Assembly (NCBI RefSeq): GCF_900104815.1
Contig: NZ_FNTD01000004.1
Coordinates: 3,364,501-3,428,500 of the forward strand
DNA: 64,000 bases
Direction of reading: 5' to 3'
Source: Streptomyces misionensis
Lineage (GTDB): Bacteria; Actinomycetota; Actinomycetes; Streptomycetales; Streptomycetaceae
A program made the translations under genes and the position numbers. The notes under the pieces were generated by a model, which saw only the letters and a list, made by a program, of their open reading frames with translations, was not told where the DNA came from and did no database searches. Position 1 is the stretch's first letter. Each line of letters begins with the position of its first letter. This document shows positions 1 through 7,500 of this stretch, in pieces.

Positions 1-76
1 GGGCTGATATTCAGGAAAGGTTGCGCTGTATACCTTTATACAACGCGACCCGGGGCCCGCGCTCCACCCCGGAGTC

Positions 77-1282
77 TCAATCCACCCCCGGCCGCTCCGC
101 CGGGAAGGCGTGCGCGCGGGCGGTGAGCACGACGGTCAGCACGGGGGCCAGCAGGATCAGCACGGTCCACGGGAAGGACCCGGCGCCGAAGGCCCGCAGC
201 AGCAGGCCGCCGGCCGCGCCGCCCGCGGCCATGGCCGAGTTCCAGGTGGTGACCAGCAGGGCCTGGCCCCGGTCGCCGCCCGCGTCGGTGACCGCGGTCT
301 GGAGCAGGGCGGACAGGCCGCCCCAGCCCAGGCCCCACAGCACCATGGCGCCGTAGACCGCCACCGCGCTTGCGGCCAGTGCCGCCAGCAGACCGGCCGC
401 CACCAGGAACAGGGCGGCGCTGGCGATGGTCAGGGCGCGCAGCCGGCGGTCGACCAGGGCGCCGGTGACCAGGATGCTCACCACCGAGGCGACGCCGAAG
501 ACCAGCAGGACGAGGTCCCGGGAGCCGCCCATGCCGTGCCGGTCCAGGAACGCGGCGATGTAGGTGTAGAGGATGTTGTGCGCCAGCACGTACGCGGCCA
601 CCACGAACAGCACCGGGACCACGCCCGGGAGCCTGAGCGCCCCGCGCACCGGCGGCCGCTCGCCGGGCCGCCGCCCGGGGAAGTCCGGCACCGAGCGGGC
701 GATCCAGCCGAGCAGCAGCAGCGAGACCAGGGCCACCAGGCCGAAGGTGGGCCGCCAGCCCAGCAGTCCGCCCAGGAAGGTGCCGATCGGGATGCCCAGG
801 GAGAGGGCGAGCGGGACGCCGGCCATGGTGATCGCGATGGCCCGACCCACCAGCCGCGGCGGCGCCAGCCGGCGCGCGTAGCCGACGAGTTCGGCCCACA
901 CCACGGCCGCGGCGACCCCGGCGGCCAGCCGGACGGCCATGGTCAGCAGGTAGTCCGCGGACAGCGCGGTGACGGCGTTGGCGACGGCGAACGTCAGGAC
1001 CGCGAGCAGCATCAGCCGCTTGCGGCGCCAGCCCGCCGTGGCCAGGGAGACGGGGATCGCCGACAGGCCCGTGGCGATCGCGTAGACCGTCAGCGTCTGG
1101 CCCGCCGCGGCCTCGCCGACGGAGAGGTCGCGGGCCATCTCCGGCAGCACGCCGGCGGGCAGGGCCTCGGTGAGGATGCTCAGGAAAGCGGCCGTGCACA
1201 GGGCCAGGAGCGGGGAGACGGGCAGTGCGGCGGCCCGCGCGACGGGCGCGCCGGTGCGTGGTGATGCCTGGGAGGTCGTCAT
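77..1282 (-). CDS. MFS drug efflux transporter (Cmx/CmrA-like)
   Basis: A 401-residue protein with about twelve hydrophobic segments and no signal peptide, typical in length for the 12-TM DHA1 drug/proton antiporters. Short loops rich in Arg/Gly, such as GWRRKR after the third helix, fit the MFS loop 2-3 motif. It probably exports a small hydrophobic compound or drug from the cytoplasm. It is transcribed divergently from a MerR-family regulator only 60 bp away, and a dyad in between fits regulator control. Substrate cannot be read from sequence. The family assignment is firm; the Cmx-like subfamily is inference from overall resemblance. Confidence 0.85.
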   Translation of the reverse strand: MTTSQASPRTGAPVARAAALPVSPLLALCTAAFLSILTEALPAGVLPEMARDLSVGEAAAGQTLTVYAIATGLSAIPVSLATAGWRRKRLMLLAVLTFAVANAVTALSADYLLTMAVRLAAGVAAAVVWAELVGYARRLAPPRLVGRAIAITMAGVPLALSLGIPIGTFLGGLLGWRPTFGLVALVSLLLLGWIARSVPDFPGRRPGERPPVRGALRLPGVVPVLFVVAAYVLAHNILYTYIAAFLDRHGMGGSRDLVLLVFGVASVVSILVTGALVDRRLRALTIASAALFLVAAGLLAALAASAVAVYGAMVLWGLGWGGLSALLQTAVTDAGGDRGQALLVTTWNSAMAAGGAAGGLLLRAFGAGSFPWTVLILLAPVLTVVLTARAHAFPAERPGVD

Positions 1283-1296
1283 GCCTGTAGCGTTGA

Positions 1297-1318
1297 ACCC
1301 TCACATTTATGTGAAGGT
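1297..1318. promoter_or_regulatory. Candidate MerR-family operator in the divergent promoter
   Basis: Two 10-bp half-sites, ACCCTCACAT (1297-1306) and ATGTGAAGGT (1309-1318), flank a TT spacer and match at 9 of 10 positions as an inverted repeat. TTGACC at 1320-1315 on the reverse strand can serve as -35 for the MFS gene, so the dyad would lie within the spacer, as in SoxR/MerR-type promoters. Binding by the adjacent regulator is inference. Confidence 0.6.
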
Positions 1319-1342
1319 CAAGTCGACTCGGGGAGGCGTCTC

Positions 1343-1765
1343 ATGCGCATCGGGGAACTGGCCGAACGCACCGGCACACCACGCCGGATGCTGCGCTACT
1401 ACGAGGAGCAGGGACTGCTCGTGCCGGACCGCTCGGCCAACGGCTACCGGGACTATCCCGAGCGCAGCGTGGACCGGGTGCTGCAGATCCGGGGGCTGCT
1501 CGACTCCGGGCTGCCGACCCGCGTCATCAAGCAGATCCTGCCCTGCCTGAAGCAGCCCCGGGCCATCCACGTCACGGACGCGACCCCCGAGACGATGGCG
1601 ACGCTGGAGCGCGAGCTGGACCGGATGAGCCGGCGCATCGAGTGCCTGGTCCGCAGCCGGGACGCCATCTCCGAGTACGTCGCGGCGGTCCGCCGCGGCG
1701 GCGTGCGGGGCGTGCCGGAGCCCGCGTGCGAGGCCGTTCAAGAGGCGGTATCGGGGCAGCGATGA
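1343..1765 (+). CDS. MerR family transcriptional regulator
   Basis: A 140-residue protein that starts MRIGELAERTGTPRRMLRYY, the canonical MerR winged-helix DNA-binding domain (residues 1-70). A C-terminal dimerisation helix follows (about 80-120). Three scattered Cys residues do not form the classic metal-binding pattern, so the effector is probably an organic compound, though this is unsure. The start has a GGGGAGG ribosome binding site. It faces the MFS exporter gene across a dyad, so it most likely controls that gene and itself. Confidence 0.9.
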   Translation: MRIGELAERTGTPRRMLRYYEEQGLLVPDRSANGYRDYPERSVDRVLQIRGLLDSGLPTRVIKQILPCLKQPRAIHVTDATPETMATLERELDRMSRRIECLVRSRDAISEYVAAVRRGGVRGVPEPACEAVQEAVSGQR

Positions 1766-1863
1766 CCCGGCGAGGAAACACCCAAGCGTCGTTAAACCGC
1801 CACCCAGAGTGATGGAGCGGGCGCCTACGGTGAGCGCTACTGGCACGACACCGAGGAAGCGTC

Positions 1864-2505
1864 ATGGCCACCCCCCACCGGACCTTACGGACGCCGGCCG
1901 CGCCCGCTCCCCGTCCCCCCTGCCCCTCGCCGTCCGTGCCGCCCGGCACCGGCGAGCCGCCGCGCACCGCCGCCGCCGTGCTGGACGAACTCCTCGCCGG
2001 CAACGCCCGCTACGCCGGCGGCCGTCCACGCCGCTGCGGCCGCCCGGCCGGGCGCGTTCCGTGCGCGGTGGTCGTCGGCTGTGTGGACGCCCCGGTCCCG
2101 CCGGAGCTGGTCTTCGACCAGCCGCTCGGCGAGCTGCTGGTCAGCCGTACGGCCGGGCAGGTGCTGGACGAGGCCGTGCTCGGCGCTGTCCAGTACGGCG
2201 TGCAGGAGCTGGGCGCCCCGCTCGTACTGGTGCTCGGGCACGACCGCTGCGCCGCCGTGGCCGCCACGCTGGAGCGGCTGCGCACCGGGGCCCCGGTGCC
2301 GGACCATCTGGAACTGCTGGTGGACGAGATCGCCCCGGCCGCCCGCCGCACCCGGGGCCGGCCCGGCGACTGGGCCGAGCACACCCTGCGCGCCCACACG
2401 GCCTGGGTGCGCGACGCGATCCGCGCCGATCCCGCCTTCGCCGCCGCCCATGTGGCGGCCGCCCGCCTCGACGCCGCTTCGGGGCTGGTGTCCCTGTTGC
2501 CCTAA
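1864..2505 (+). CDS. Beta-carbonic-anhydrase-like protein, catalytic Arg missing
   Basis: A 213-residue protein with the beta-carbonic anhydrase fold signature: zinc ligands Cys73, His126 and Cys129 (GHDRC) and the conserved PPELVFDQPLGELLVSR stretch. The family motif CxDSR, which holds the Asp-Arg dyad that gates the zinc, reads CVDAP here: Asp75 is kept and Arg is replaced by Pro77. The Gly of GHSRCG is also Ala. The N-terminal 35 residues are Pro-rich and unlike the family. It may be a catalytically impaired or repurposed member. It is a single gene preceded by about 100 bp without features. Confidence 0.8.
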   Translation: MATPHRTLRTPAAPAPRPPCPSPSVPPGTGEPPRTAAAVLDELLAGNARYAGGRPRRCGRPAGRVPCAVVVGCVDAPVPPELVFDQPLGELLVSRTAGQVLDEAVLGAVQYGVQELGAPLVLVLGHDRCAAVAATLERLRTGAPVPDHLELLVDEIAPAARRTRGRPGDWAEHTLRAHTAWVRDAIRADPAFAAAHVAAARLDAASGLVSLLP

Positions 2506-2588
2506 GGGTTCCCGGGGTGGTCCCCACCACCCCGAGAGGGGGGCTTTCCCCAGTGCGCCGGGGCCTTGCGGCTCCCTAGGGTGGGGCC

Positions 2589-3032
2589 ATGAGCGCACGT
2601 GACCCGCAGGACGCCGATCTCCGGAGCGACGCCGAGCTGCGGAAGGACCTCGACGCCACCGTCCGGGCCCGCAGGGACCTGGGCGACGACTACGACTCCG
2701 CCCTGGTCGAGTCCTTCCTGGAGAAGGTCGAGCAGCGGCTGGACGGCGCGGTGGACCGACGGGTGCGGCGGCAGCTGGCCGAGCAGCAGATGGCGGCCGC
2801 GCGCGGCGACCGGCGGCCCAGGACGGCCGCCGACTCCTGGGGCGAACGCTACGGCTTCGCCCTGCTCACCCTGGTCCTCGCCATCCCGCTGTCCGCGATC
2901 GGCGCCGCCCTGGCGGGACTCGCCGGGATGGTCGTCACCTGGATAGGCATCGTCGGCGTCAACGTGGCGCAGGCGGTACGGCTCAACCCTGAGCTGCTCC
3001 GGGGACGCGGGCGCTCGGGAACGGCCGACTGA
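2589..3032 (+). CDS. Small integral membrane protein, unknown function
   Basis: A 147-residue protein. Residues 1-80 are highly charged and probably helical (the segment SALVESFLEKVEQRLDGAVD is coiled-coil-like). Two closely spaced hydrophobic segments follow at about 93-125, with a basic C-terminus. It looks like the widespread actinobacterial short membrane proteins with a cytoplasmic helical N-terminus. No enzymatic motif is visible. It is followed by a strong inverted repeat. Confidence 0.7.
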   Translation: MSARDPQDADLRSDAELRKDLDATVRARRDLGDDYDSALVESFLEKVEQRLDGAVDRRVRRQLAEQQMAAARGDRRPRTAADSWGERYGFALLTLVLAIPLSAIGAALAGLAGMVVTWIGIVGVNVAQAVRLNPELLRGRGRSGTAD

Positions 3033-3064
3033 GCCGACCGGTCCACGCGCCGCGGAAGAAGTGG

Positions 3065-3119
3065 CGCGGGGACCGCCGCACCCCCGTTACCGGGGGGCGG
3101 GACGACGGCGGTCCCCGCG
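3065..3119 (+). terminator. Long perfect inverted repeat, probable terminator
   Basis: CGCGGGGACCGCCG (3065-3078) and CGGCGGTCCCCGCG (3106-3119) form a perfect 14-bp stem with a 27-nt GC-rich loop just after the membrane-protein gene. There is no T-run, as is common in Streptomyces terminators. The rest of 3120-3408 shows no gene or recognisable site. Confidence 0.6.
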
Positions 3120-3408
3120 AGGGACGCGGGCCGGGTCAGGCCCGGCTGCGTCCAAGGGCGTCCATGGAGGTCCGGGAGCCGCTCCGGAGGTCCTGACGCC
3201 GTTCGCGCGCCGGCCGGTACGGGGGACTCACCGGGGTGCGATGCCCGGGAGGTGTCCTTCCGTCCTGCCGACACCCACCAATGTGCCGTACGCGTGTTAA
3301 GCGGGTGCTGCGTACACATGACGCCCTCGTACCAGTTCCGCGGCGGTTGGAGCGGCCGTGGTCACCCGGAGTTCGCCGTGGTCACGGCTGACTCGCCCTG
3401 CCGCCGGG

Positions 3409-3825
3409 TCACAGGGTCAGCCGGTCGGCCGCCGCCTGGACGGCCATGTCCTCGGGGTCGACGTACTGCCATTCGCACCGTCCGGGGTGTCCCTTGAAGA
3501 GGGTGCAGCCCGTGGCCAGGGGGTTCGGCCTGTTCATGCAGCACTCGATGTCTTCGAGCCACTGCCCGGGCGCCCCGGCGCGCCAGCACACGAAGACGTC
3601 GGAGTCCGGGGCCATGCTCGCGCCGGTACGGAGGAACGCCACGTGGCGTTCGTGGGGTACGTCTTCGAGCATGCACCGGAACGACGGGGACGACGCCCAG
3701 TCGACGTCCGCACGCGGGGACGGAATCTGCTCCGCGAGGGCGCGGACACCGTCGTCCAAGCCGGTCGTGGCCTTGCATCGGAACATCGCGGACTCCCAGG
3801 CGAGATGCAACGGTGGGTATCTCAT
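3409..3825 (-). CDS. Hypothetical Cys-containing protein
   Basis: A 138-residue protein, taking the ATG at 3825 that overlaps the stop of the preceding gene (ATGA). It is not a family I recognise. The C-terminal half carries a dispersed Cys set (CWRAGAPG, DIECCMNRPNP, GCTLFKGHPGRCEW) that could bind a metal. The GHPGRCxW element recurs in small actinobacterial unknowns. It is coupled to the 78-residue gene upstream, so the two proteins probably act together. Function unknown. Confidence 0.55.
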   Translation of the reverse strand: MRYPPLHLAWESAMFRCKATTGLDDGVRALAEQIPSPRADVDWASSPSFRCMLEDVPHERHVAFLRTGASMAPDSDVFVCWRAGAPGQWLEDIECCMNRPNPLATGCTLFKGHPGRCEWQYVDPEDMAVQAAADRLTL

Positions 3826-4058
3826 GGCACGGCGGGACGCTGGTCCCACTGCCGGTTGAACTGGTCGACGTAGGCCCGCACGAACGCGCAGCAGTCCTCG
3901 CAGGCGTAGGCCGGCGCCCGCTGCTTGTCGTGCTCGACCGGACCGATCCAGAAGACGTACTTGGGGTGGCGGCAGAGGAGGCAGAAGCCCCGCACCAACG
4001 GCCGGGACCTCATGGGCGCCTGCGCTTGCGATGCCTCGGGCACTCGCACGGCGGCCAA
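3822..4058 (-). CDS. Hypothetical zinc-ribbon-like small protein
   Basis: A 78-residue protein with two CxxC knuckles about 28 residues apart (CLLC and CEDC), consistent with a small zinc ribbon. No known family was recognised. Its stop overlaps the start of the next gene by ATGA, so the two are translationally coupled. A DNA- or protein-binding role is only a guess. Confidence 0.55.
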   Translation of the reverse strand: MAAVRVPEASQAQAPMRSRPLVRGFCLLCRHPKYVFWIGPVEHDKQRAPAYACEDCCAFVRAYVDQFNRQWDQRPAVP

Positions 4059-4161
4059 GCGCTGGAGAATTCCGGCCGCTTGAGGGGCGTCACCTCGTGC
4101 CGTGCCCGCACGAGGTGCCGGTTCCCCCGGCGGTCCAACCGGTACACCGCGAGCGTCATCG

Positions 4162-4365
4162 TCAAGGCCGGATCACCCTCGCCTTGATCCCGGCCTCGAT
4201 CGTCAGGATCAGCTCGTCCACGTGGTCCAGCCCCAGGCCGTGCCGGAAGGCGAGGCGCGGCCCCCAGGGCGTCTGGATGACGTCCACGTCAACCAGCCAT
4301 CCGGCCTCCTGGAAGGCGAGCTTCAGCCTGACCAGCATGTCGTCCGGGTCCCGCGCACGCGTCAT
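4162..4365 (-). CDS. Hypothetical small protein
   Basis: A 67-residue acidic/hydrophobic protein with start ATG at 4365 preceded by GGTAGGGAC. No signal peptide or motif is recognised. It is the first gene of a reverse-strand group divergent from the XRE regulator, with about 110 bp between them. Codon use and GC are lower here than in flanking genes, hinting at accessory origin. Confidence 0.5.
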   Translation of the reverse strand: MTRARDPDDMLVRLKLAFQEAGWLVDVDVIQTPWGPRLAFRHGLGLDHVDELILTIEAGIKARVIRP

Positions 4366-4425
4366 GTCCCTACCTCGCCACTCCTCTGTGTAGCGGAATC
4401 ACTACCGAGCGGCTTCAGAGTTGCC

Positions 4426-4431
4426 TAGACT
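4426..4431 (+). promoter_or_regulatory. Possible -10 element for the XRE regulator
   Basis: TAGACT lies in the 112-bp divergent region and fits a sigma-70-like -10 about 15 bp before the upstream in-frame ATG. No convincing -35 element was found, so this is weak. Confidence 0.25.
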
Positions 4432-4477
4432 CGGGGATCCTTCAATGGGCCAGATAGGAAGGGCGAGTTGGGGCGAG

Positions 4478-5317
4478 ATGGTCAACCGCAGAGAGCTGGA
4501 CCCGGAGGCCAGTCCCGCAGCAGCGTTCGGCGCGCGTATGCGCAGGTTGCGTGAGGGGCAGAGGTGGACCCAAGAGGAGCTGGCAGAGAAGCTGGGATAT
4601 TCCAGCCAGCATGTCTCGGCTGTTGAAACTGCACGTGAACCGCCAACTCTTCGGTTTTCGAGGAGGCTTGACCAGGTGTTCGGTCTCGCCAGCTCGACCG
4701 AGACGTTGGAGCGGGAGTGGCGCGAGATGCGACACAGCGCGCTACTGGAGGGATTCCCCGAGTACGTCAAGTACGAGGGTCAGGCAGCAGAGATCCGGCT
4801 GTTTGAGATCGGCATCATCCCTGGACTGCTACAAACCCCGGAGTACGCCCGCGCGGTGGCGGAAGGCGATGTGCGGCGTGGGGCCATCACACCCGAACAA
4901 GCCGATGAACGGATTGCGTTCTTAGCGCATCGACAAGCAGCGCTGGTGCGCCCCCGGCCACCCATGGTGCTGGTGGTGATGGACGAAAGCTGTCTCCGCC
5001 ATACAGTCGGCGGGATGGAGGTGATGGATCGGCAGCTCCAGCAACTCGTCGAAGTCGCCTCCCACCCGAACTGGGTCATCCATGTGTCTCCTTTTGGGAT
5101 AGGAGCGCGGCGATCGTTCAACCTGCCGATGAATCTACTGACGCTGCCGGACATGTCCGTGGTCGCGTACGCGGAATCCCAGTTGCGGGGGCACGTGGAG
5201 CGCGAAACGGCAGCCGTGCTGCCCCTGTTGACGGCCTACCATCAGTTGCAGGCCGAAGCTCTGCCCCAGGCGGCATCGGTGGCCATGATCAACGAGGTAC
5301 GAAAGGGCACCCCGTGA
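4478..5317 (+). CDS. XRE-type regulator with DUF5753 (WhiJ/AbaA-like), contains a TTA codon
   Basis: A 279-residue regulator using the ATG at 4478 (protein MVNRRELDP...), the usual N-terminus of this family; an ATG at 4445 in frame is the alternative. An XRE helix-turn-helix spans about residues 15-70 (RMRRLREGQRWTQEELAEKL). The rest is the DUF5753 ligand/partner domain with the typical GLLQTPEYARA motif. A TTA leucine codon lies at 4922-4924 (about residue 149), so translation should need the bldA tRNA. It overlaps the first of three DUF397 genes by GTGA; such pairs control development and antibiotic production in Streptomyces. GC is lower than in its neighbours. Confidence 0.88.
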   Translation: MVNRRELDPEASPAAAFGARMRRLREGQRWTQEELAEKLGYSSQHVSAVETAREPPTLRFSRRLDQVFGLASSTETLEREWREMRHSALLEGFPEYVKYEGQAAEIRLFEIGIIPGLLQTPEYARAVAEGDVRRGAITPEQADERIAFLAHRQAALVRPRPPMVLVVMDESCLRHTVGGMEVMDRQLQQLVEVASHPNWVIHVSPFGIGARRSFNLPMNLLTLPDMSVVAYAESQLRGHVERETAAVLPLLTAYHQLQAEALPQAASVAMINEVRKGTP

Positions 5318-5508
5318 CGACCGTCTCCCCCCGCTGGTTCACCTCCTCCTACAGCAGCAACGGCGGCAACTGCGTCGAGGTCGCCACCAACGTGCCCGAC
5401 ACCATCCCCGTCCGCGACACCAAGGACCGCGACGCCGGCACGCTGACCTTCCGCCCCGACTCCTGGTCCGCCTTCGTACAGTTCGCCGCGCGAAAGGCAA
5501 CCCCGTGA
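5314..5508 (+). CDS. DUF397 protein, copy 1
   Basis: A 64-residue protein of the DUF397 family (WFTSSYSSNGGNCVEVA, then VRDTKDRDAGTLTF). The GTG start overlaps the stop of the XRE regulator by GTGA. DUF397 proteins are small partners encoded next to XRE/DUF5753 regulators and are thought to modulate them. It is nearly identical to copy 2. Confidence 0.9.
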   Translation: MTTVSPRWFTSSYSSNGGNCVEVATNVPDTIPVRDTKDRDAGTLTFRPDSWSAFVQFAARKATP

Positions 5509-5699
5509 CGACCGACTCCCCCCGCTGGCTCACGTCTTCTCACAGCGACAACGGCGGCAACTGCGTCGAGGTCGCCACCAACGTGCCCGACACCATCCCC
5601 GTCCGCGACACCAAGGACCGCGACGCCGGCACGCTGACCTTCCGCCCCGACTCCTGGTCCGCCTTCGTCCAGTTCGCCGCGCGAAAGGCAACCCCGTGA
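5505..5699 (+). CDS. DUF397 protein, copy 2
   Basis: A 64-residue DUF397 protein differing from copy 1 at only a few N-terminal positions; the C-terminal 50 residues are identical. The GTG start again overlaps the previous stop. It is a very recent tandem duplicate, since even the nucleotide sequence is almost unchanged. Confidence 0.9.
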   Translation: MTTDSPRWLTSSHSDNGGNCVEVATNVPDTIPVRDTKDRDAGTLTFRPDSWSAFVQFAARKATP

Positions 5700-5887
5700 C
5701 GACCGACTCCCCCCGCTGGTTCACGTCCTCCTACAGCAACAACGGCGGCAACTGCGTGGAGGTCGCCACCAACGTCCCCGGCACCGTCCCCGTCCGCGAC
5801 ACCAAGGACCGCGACGCCGGCACCCTCACCTTCCGCGCCGGCTCCTGGTCCGCGTTCGTCCGGTTCGCCTCTCACCAGAGCGTCTGA
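5696..5887 (+). CDS. DUF397 protein, copy 3 (diverged)
   Basis: A 63-residue DUF397 protein overlapping copy 2 by GTGA. The core matches the other copies, but the C-terminus has diverged (SWSAFVRFASHQSV in place of FVQFAARKATP). It is the last gene of the operon before a terminator. Confidence 0.9.
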   Translation: MTTDSPRWFTSSYSNNGGNCVEVATNVPGTVPVRDTKDRDAGTLTFRAGSWSAFVRFASHQSV

Positions 5888-5907
5888 ACGCACCAGGCAC
5901 GAAAAAG

Positions 5908-5937
5908 CGGGCCCCCTCCCGTCCGGGAAGGGGCCCG
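5908..5937. terminator. Bidirectional terminator hairpin
   Basis: CGGGCCCC (5908-5915) pairs with GGGGCCCG (5930-5937), with further partial pairing inside. It is flanked by GAAAAAG on one side and CTTGG on the other. It lies between the convergent DUF397 operon and the cystathionine beta-synthase gene and can serve both. Confidence 0.75.
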
Positions 5938-5948
5938 TCTTGGTCGGA

Positions 5949-7340
5949 CTACTTGGCGCCGCCCTTGGCCAGGAAGGCCAGCAGGTCCTGGCGGCTGACC
6001 ACGCCCTTCGGCTTGCCCTCGACGAGGACGATCGCCGCGTCCGCCGCGCCCAGCACCTGCATCAGGTCGCCGACCGGCTCACCGGAGCCGACCTGCGGCA
6101 GCGGGGCCGACATGTGCTTCTCCAGCGGGTCCTCCAGGGAGGCGCGCTGGGAGAACAGGGCGTCGAGCAGCTCGCGCTCCACGACCGAGCCGACGACCTC
6201 GGCGGCCATCACGTCCGGGTGACCGGCGCCCGGCTTGACGACGGGCATCTGGGAGACGCCGTACTCGCGCAGCACCTCGATGGCCTGGCCGACGGTCTCC
6301 TCCGGGTGCATGTGCACGAGGGACGGGATCGTGGCGCCCGCCTTGTCGTTCAGCACGTCGGCGACGCGGGCGCTCGGGCCCTCGTCCTCCAGGAAGCCGT
6401 AGTCGGCCATCCACTCGTCGTTGAAGATCTTCGAGAGGTAGCCGCGGCCGCTGTCCGGCAGCAGCACCACGACCACGTCGTCCGGGCCGAGCCGCTCGGC
6501 GACCCGCAGCGCGGCGACCACGGCCATGCCGCAGGAGCCGCCCACCAGCAGGCCCTCCTCCTTGGCGAGGCGGCGGGTCATCTGGAAGGCGTCCTTGTCG
6601 GAGACGGCCACGATCTCGTCGGCGACGGTGCGGTCGTAGGCGGTCGGCCAGAAGTCCTCACCGACGCCCTCGATCAGGTACGGGCGCCCCGAGCCGCCCG
6701 AGTACACCGAGCCCTCGGGGTCGGCGCCGATCACCTTCACCTTGCCCTGGCTGGCGTCCTTCAGATAGCGGCCGGTGCCGGAGATGGTGCCGCCGGTGCC
6801 GACGCCCGCCACGAAGTGGGTGATCTTGCCCTCGGTCTGGTCCCACAGCTCCGGACCCGTGGAGTGGTAGTGCGACAGCGGGTTGTTCGGGTTGGAGTAC
6901 TGGTCGGGCTTCCAGGCGCCCGGGGTCTCGCGCACCAGCCGGTCGGAGACGTTGTAGTACGAGTCCGGGTGCTCGGGGTCGACCGCGGTCGGGCAGACGA
7001 CGACCTCGGCGCCGTAGGCACGCAGCACGTTGATCTTGTCGGTGCTCACCTTGTCGGGGCACACGAAGATGCACTTGTAGCCCTTCTGCTGGGCCACGAT
7101 CGCCAGGCCCACCCCGGTGTTGCCGCTGGTCGGCTCCACGATGGTGCCGCCCGGCTTGAGCTCCCCGCTCTCCTCGGCGGCCTCGATCATGCGCAGGGCG
7201 ATGCGGTCCTTCACGGAACCGCCCGGGTTGAAGTACTCCACCTTGGCCAGGACGGTCGCCTGGATGCCCTTGGTCACGTTGTTGAGCTTCACCAGCGGGG
7301 TGTCGCCGACGAGGCTGATCATCGAGTCGTGGAATCGCAC
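5949..7340 (-). CDS. cbs: Cystathionine beta-synthase
   Basis: 463 residues from the GTG at 7340, which is preceded by GGAGACAAC; this gives the N-terminus MRFHDSMISLVGDTPLV usual in the family. The PLP-dependent domain (about 1-320) has the PLP lysine in GGSVKDR and the phosphate-binding loop GTGGTISGTG. Two C-terminal CBS (Bateman) domains (about 335-460) probably sense an adenosyl ligand. It condenses serine (or O-acetylserine) with homocysteine (or sulfide) in transsulfuration in the cytoplasm. It lacks the N-terminal haem domain of the animal enzymes. Confidence 0.92.
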   Translation of the reverse strand: MRFHDSMISLVGDTPLVKLNNVTKGIQATVLAKVEYFNPGGSVKDRIALRMIEAAEESGELKPGGTIVEPTSGNTGVGLAIVAQQKGYKCIFVCPDKVSTDKINVLRAYGAEVVVCPTAVDPEHPDSYYNVSDRLVRETPGAWKPDQYSNPNNPLSHYHSTGPELWDQTEGKITHFVAGVGTGGTISGTGRYLKDASQGKVKVIGADPEGSVYSGGSGRPYLIEGVGEDFWPTAYDRTVADEIVAVSDKDAFQMTRRLAKEEGLLVGGSCGMAVVAALRVAERLGPDDVVVVLLPDSGRGYLSKIFNDEWMADYGFLEDEGPSARVADVLNDKAGATIPSLVHMHPEETVGQAIEVLREYGVSQMPVVKPGAGHPDVMAAEVVGSVVERELLDALFSQRASLEDPLEKHMSAPLPQVGSGEPVGDLMQVLGAADAAIVLVEGKPKGVVSRQDLLAFLAKGGAK

Positions 7341-7500
7341 CGTTGTCTCCGGTCGCTGCAAAAAAGTGTGGTCCTAGTGGTGCCGCCAGCCTAAGGCCAG
7401 GCGCCCGGCTCGCGCGGTCGTTCACTCACCGTCGAGATTGGCGCACGCCCTGTACGGGGCAAGGAGTGGGTGGAGGGCGAGGAGGAGGTGGCGGCGGCGC

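Larger units (their letters stand above)
5314..5887 (+). repeat. Triple tandem direct repeat of a DUF397 gene
   Basis: Three head-to-tail units of about 191 bp begin at 5314, 5505 and 5696. Units 1 and 2 are almost identical at the nucleotide level and unit 3 is more diverged. The repeat period equals one gene including its overlap with the next. Confidence 0.9.

Noticed and set aside
3065..3119. Attachment site or IS end
   Set aside because: Inverted repeat directly after a gene, no direct repeats or transposase nearby; terminator is simpler.
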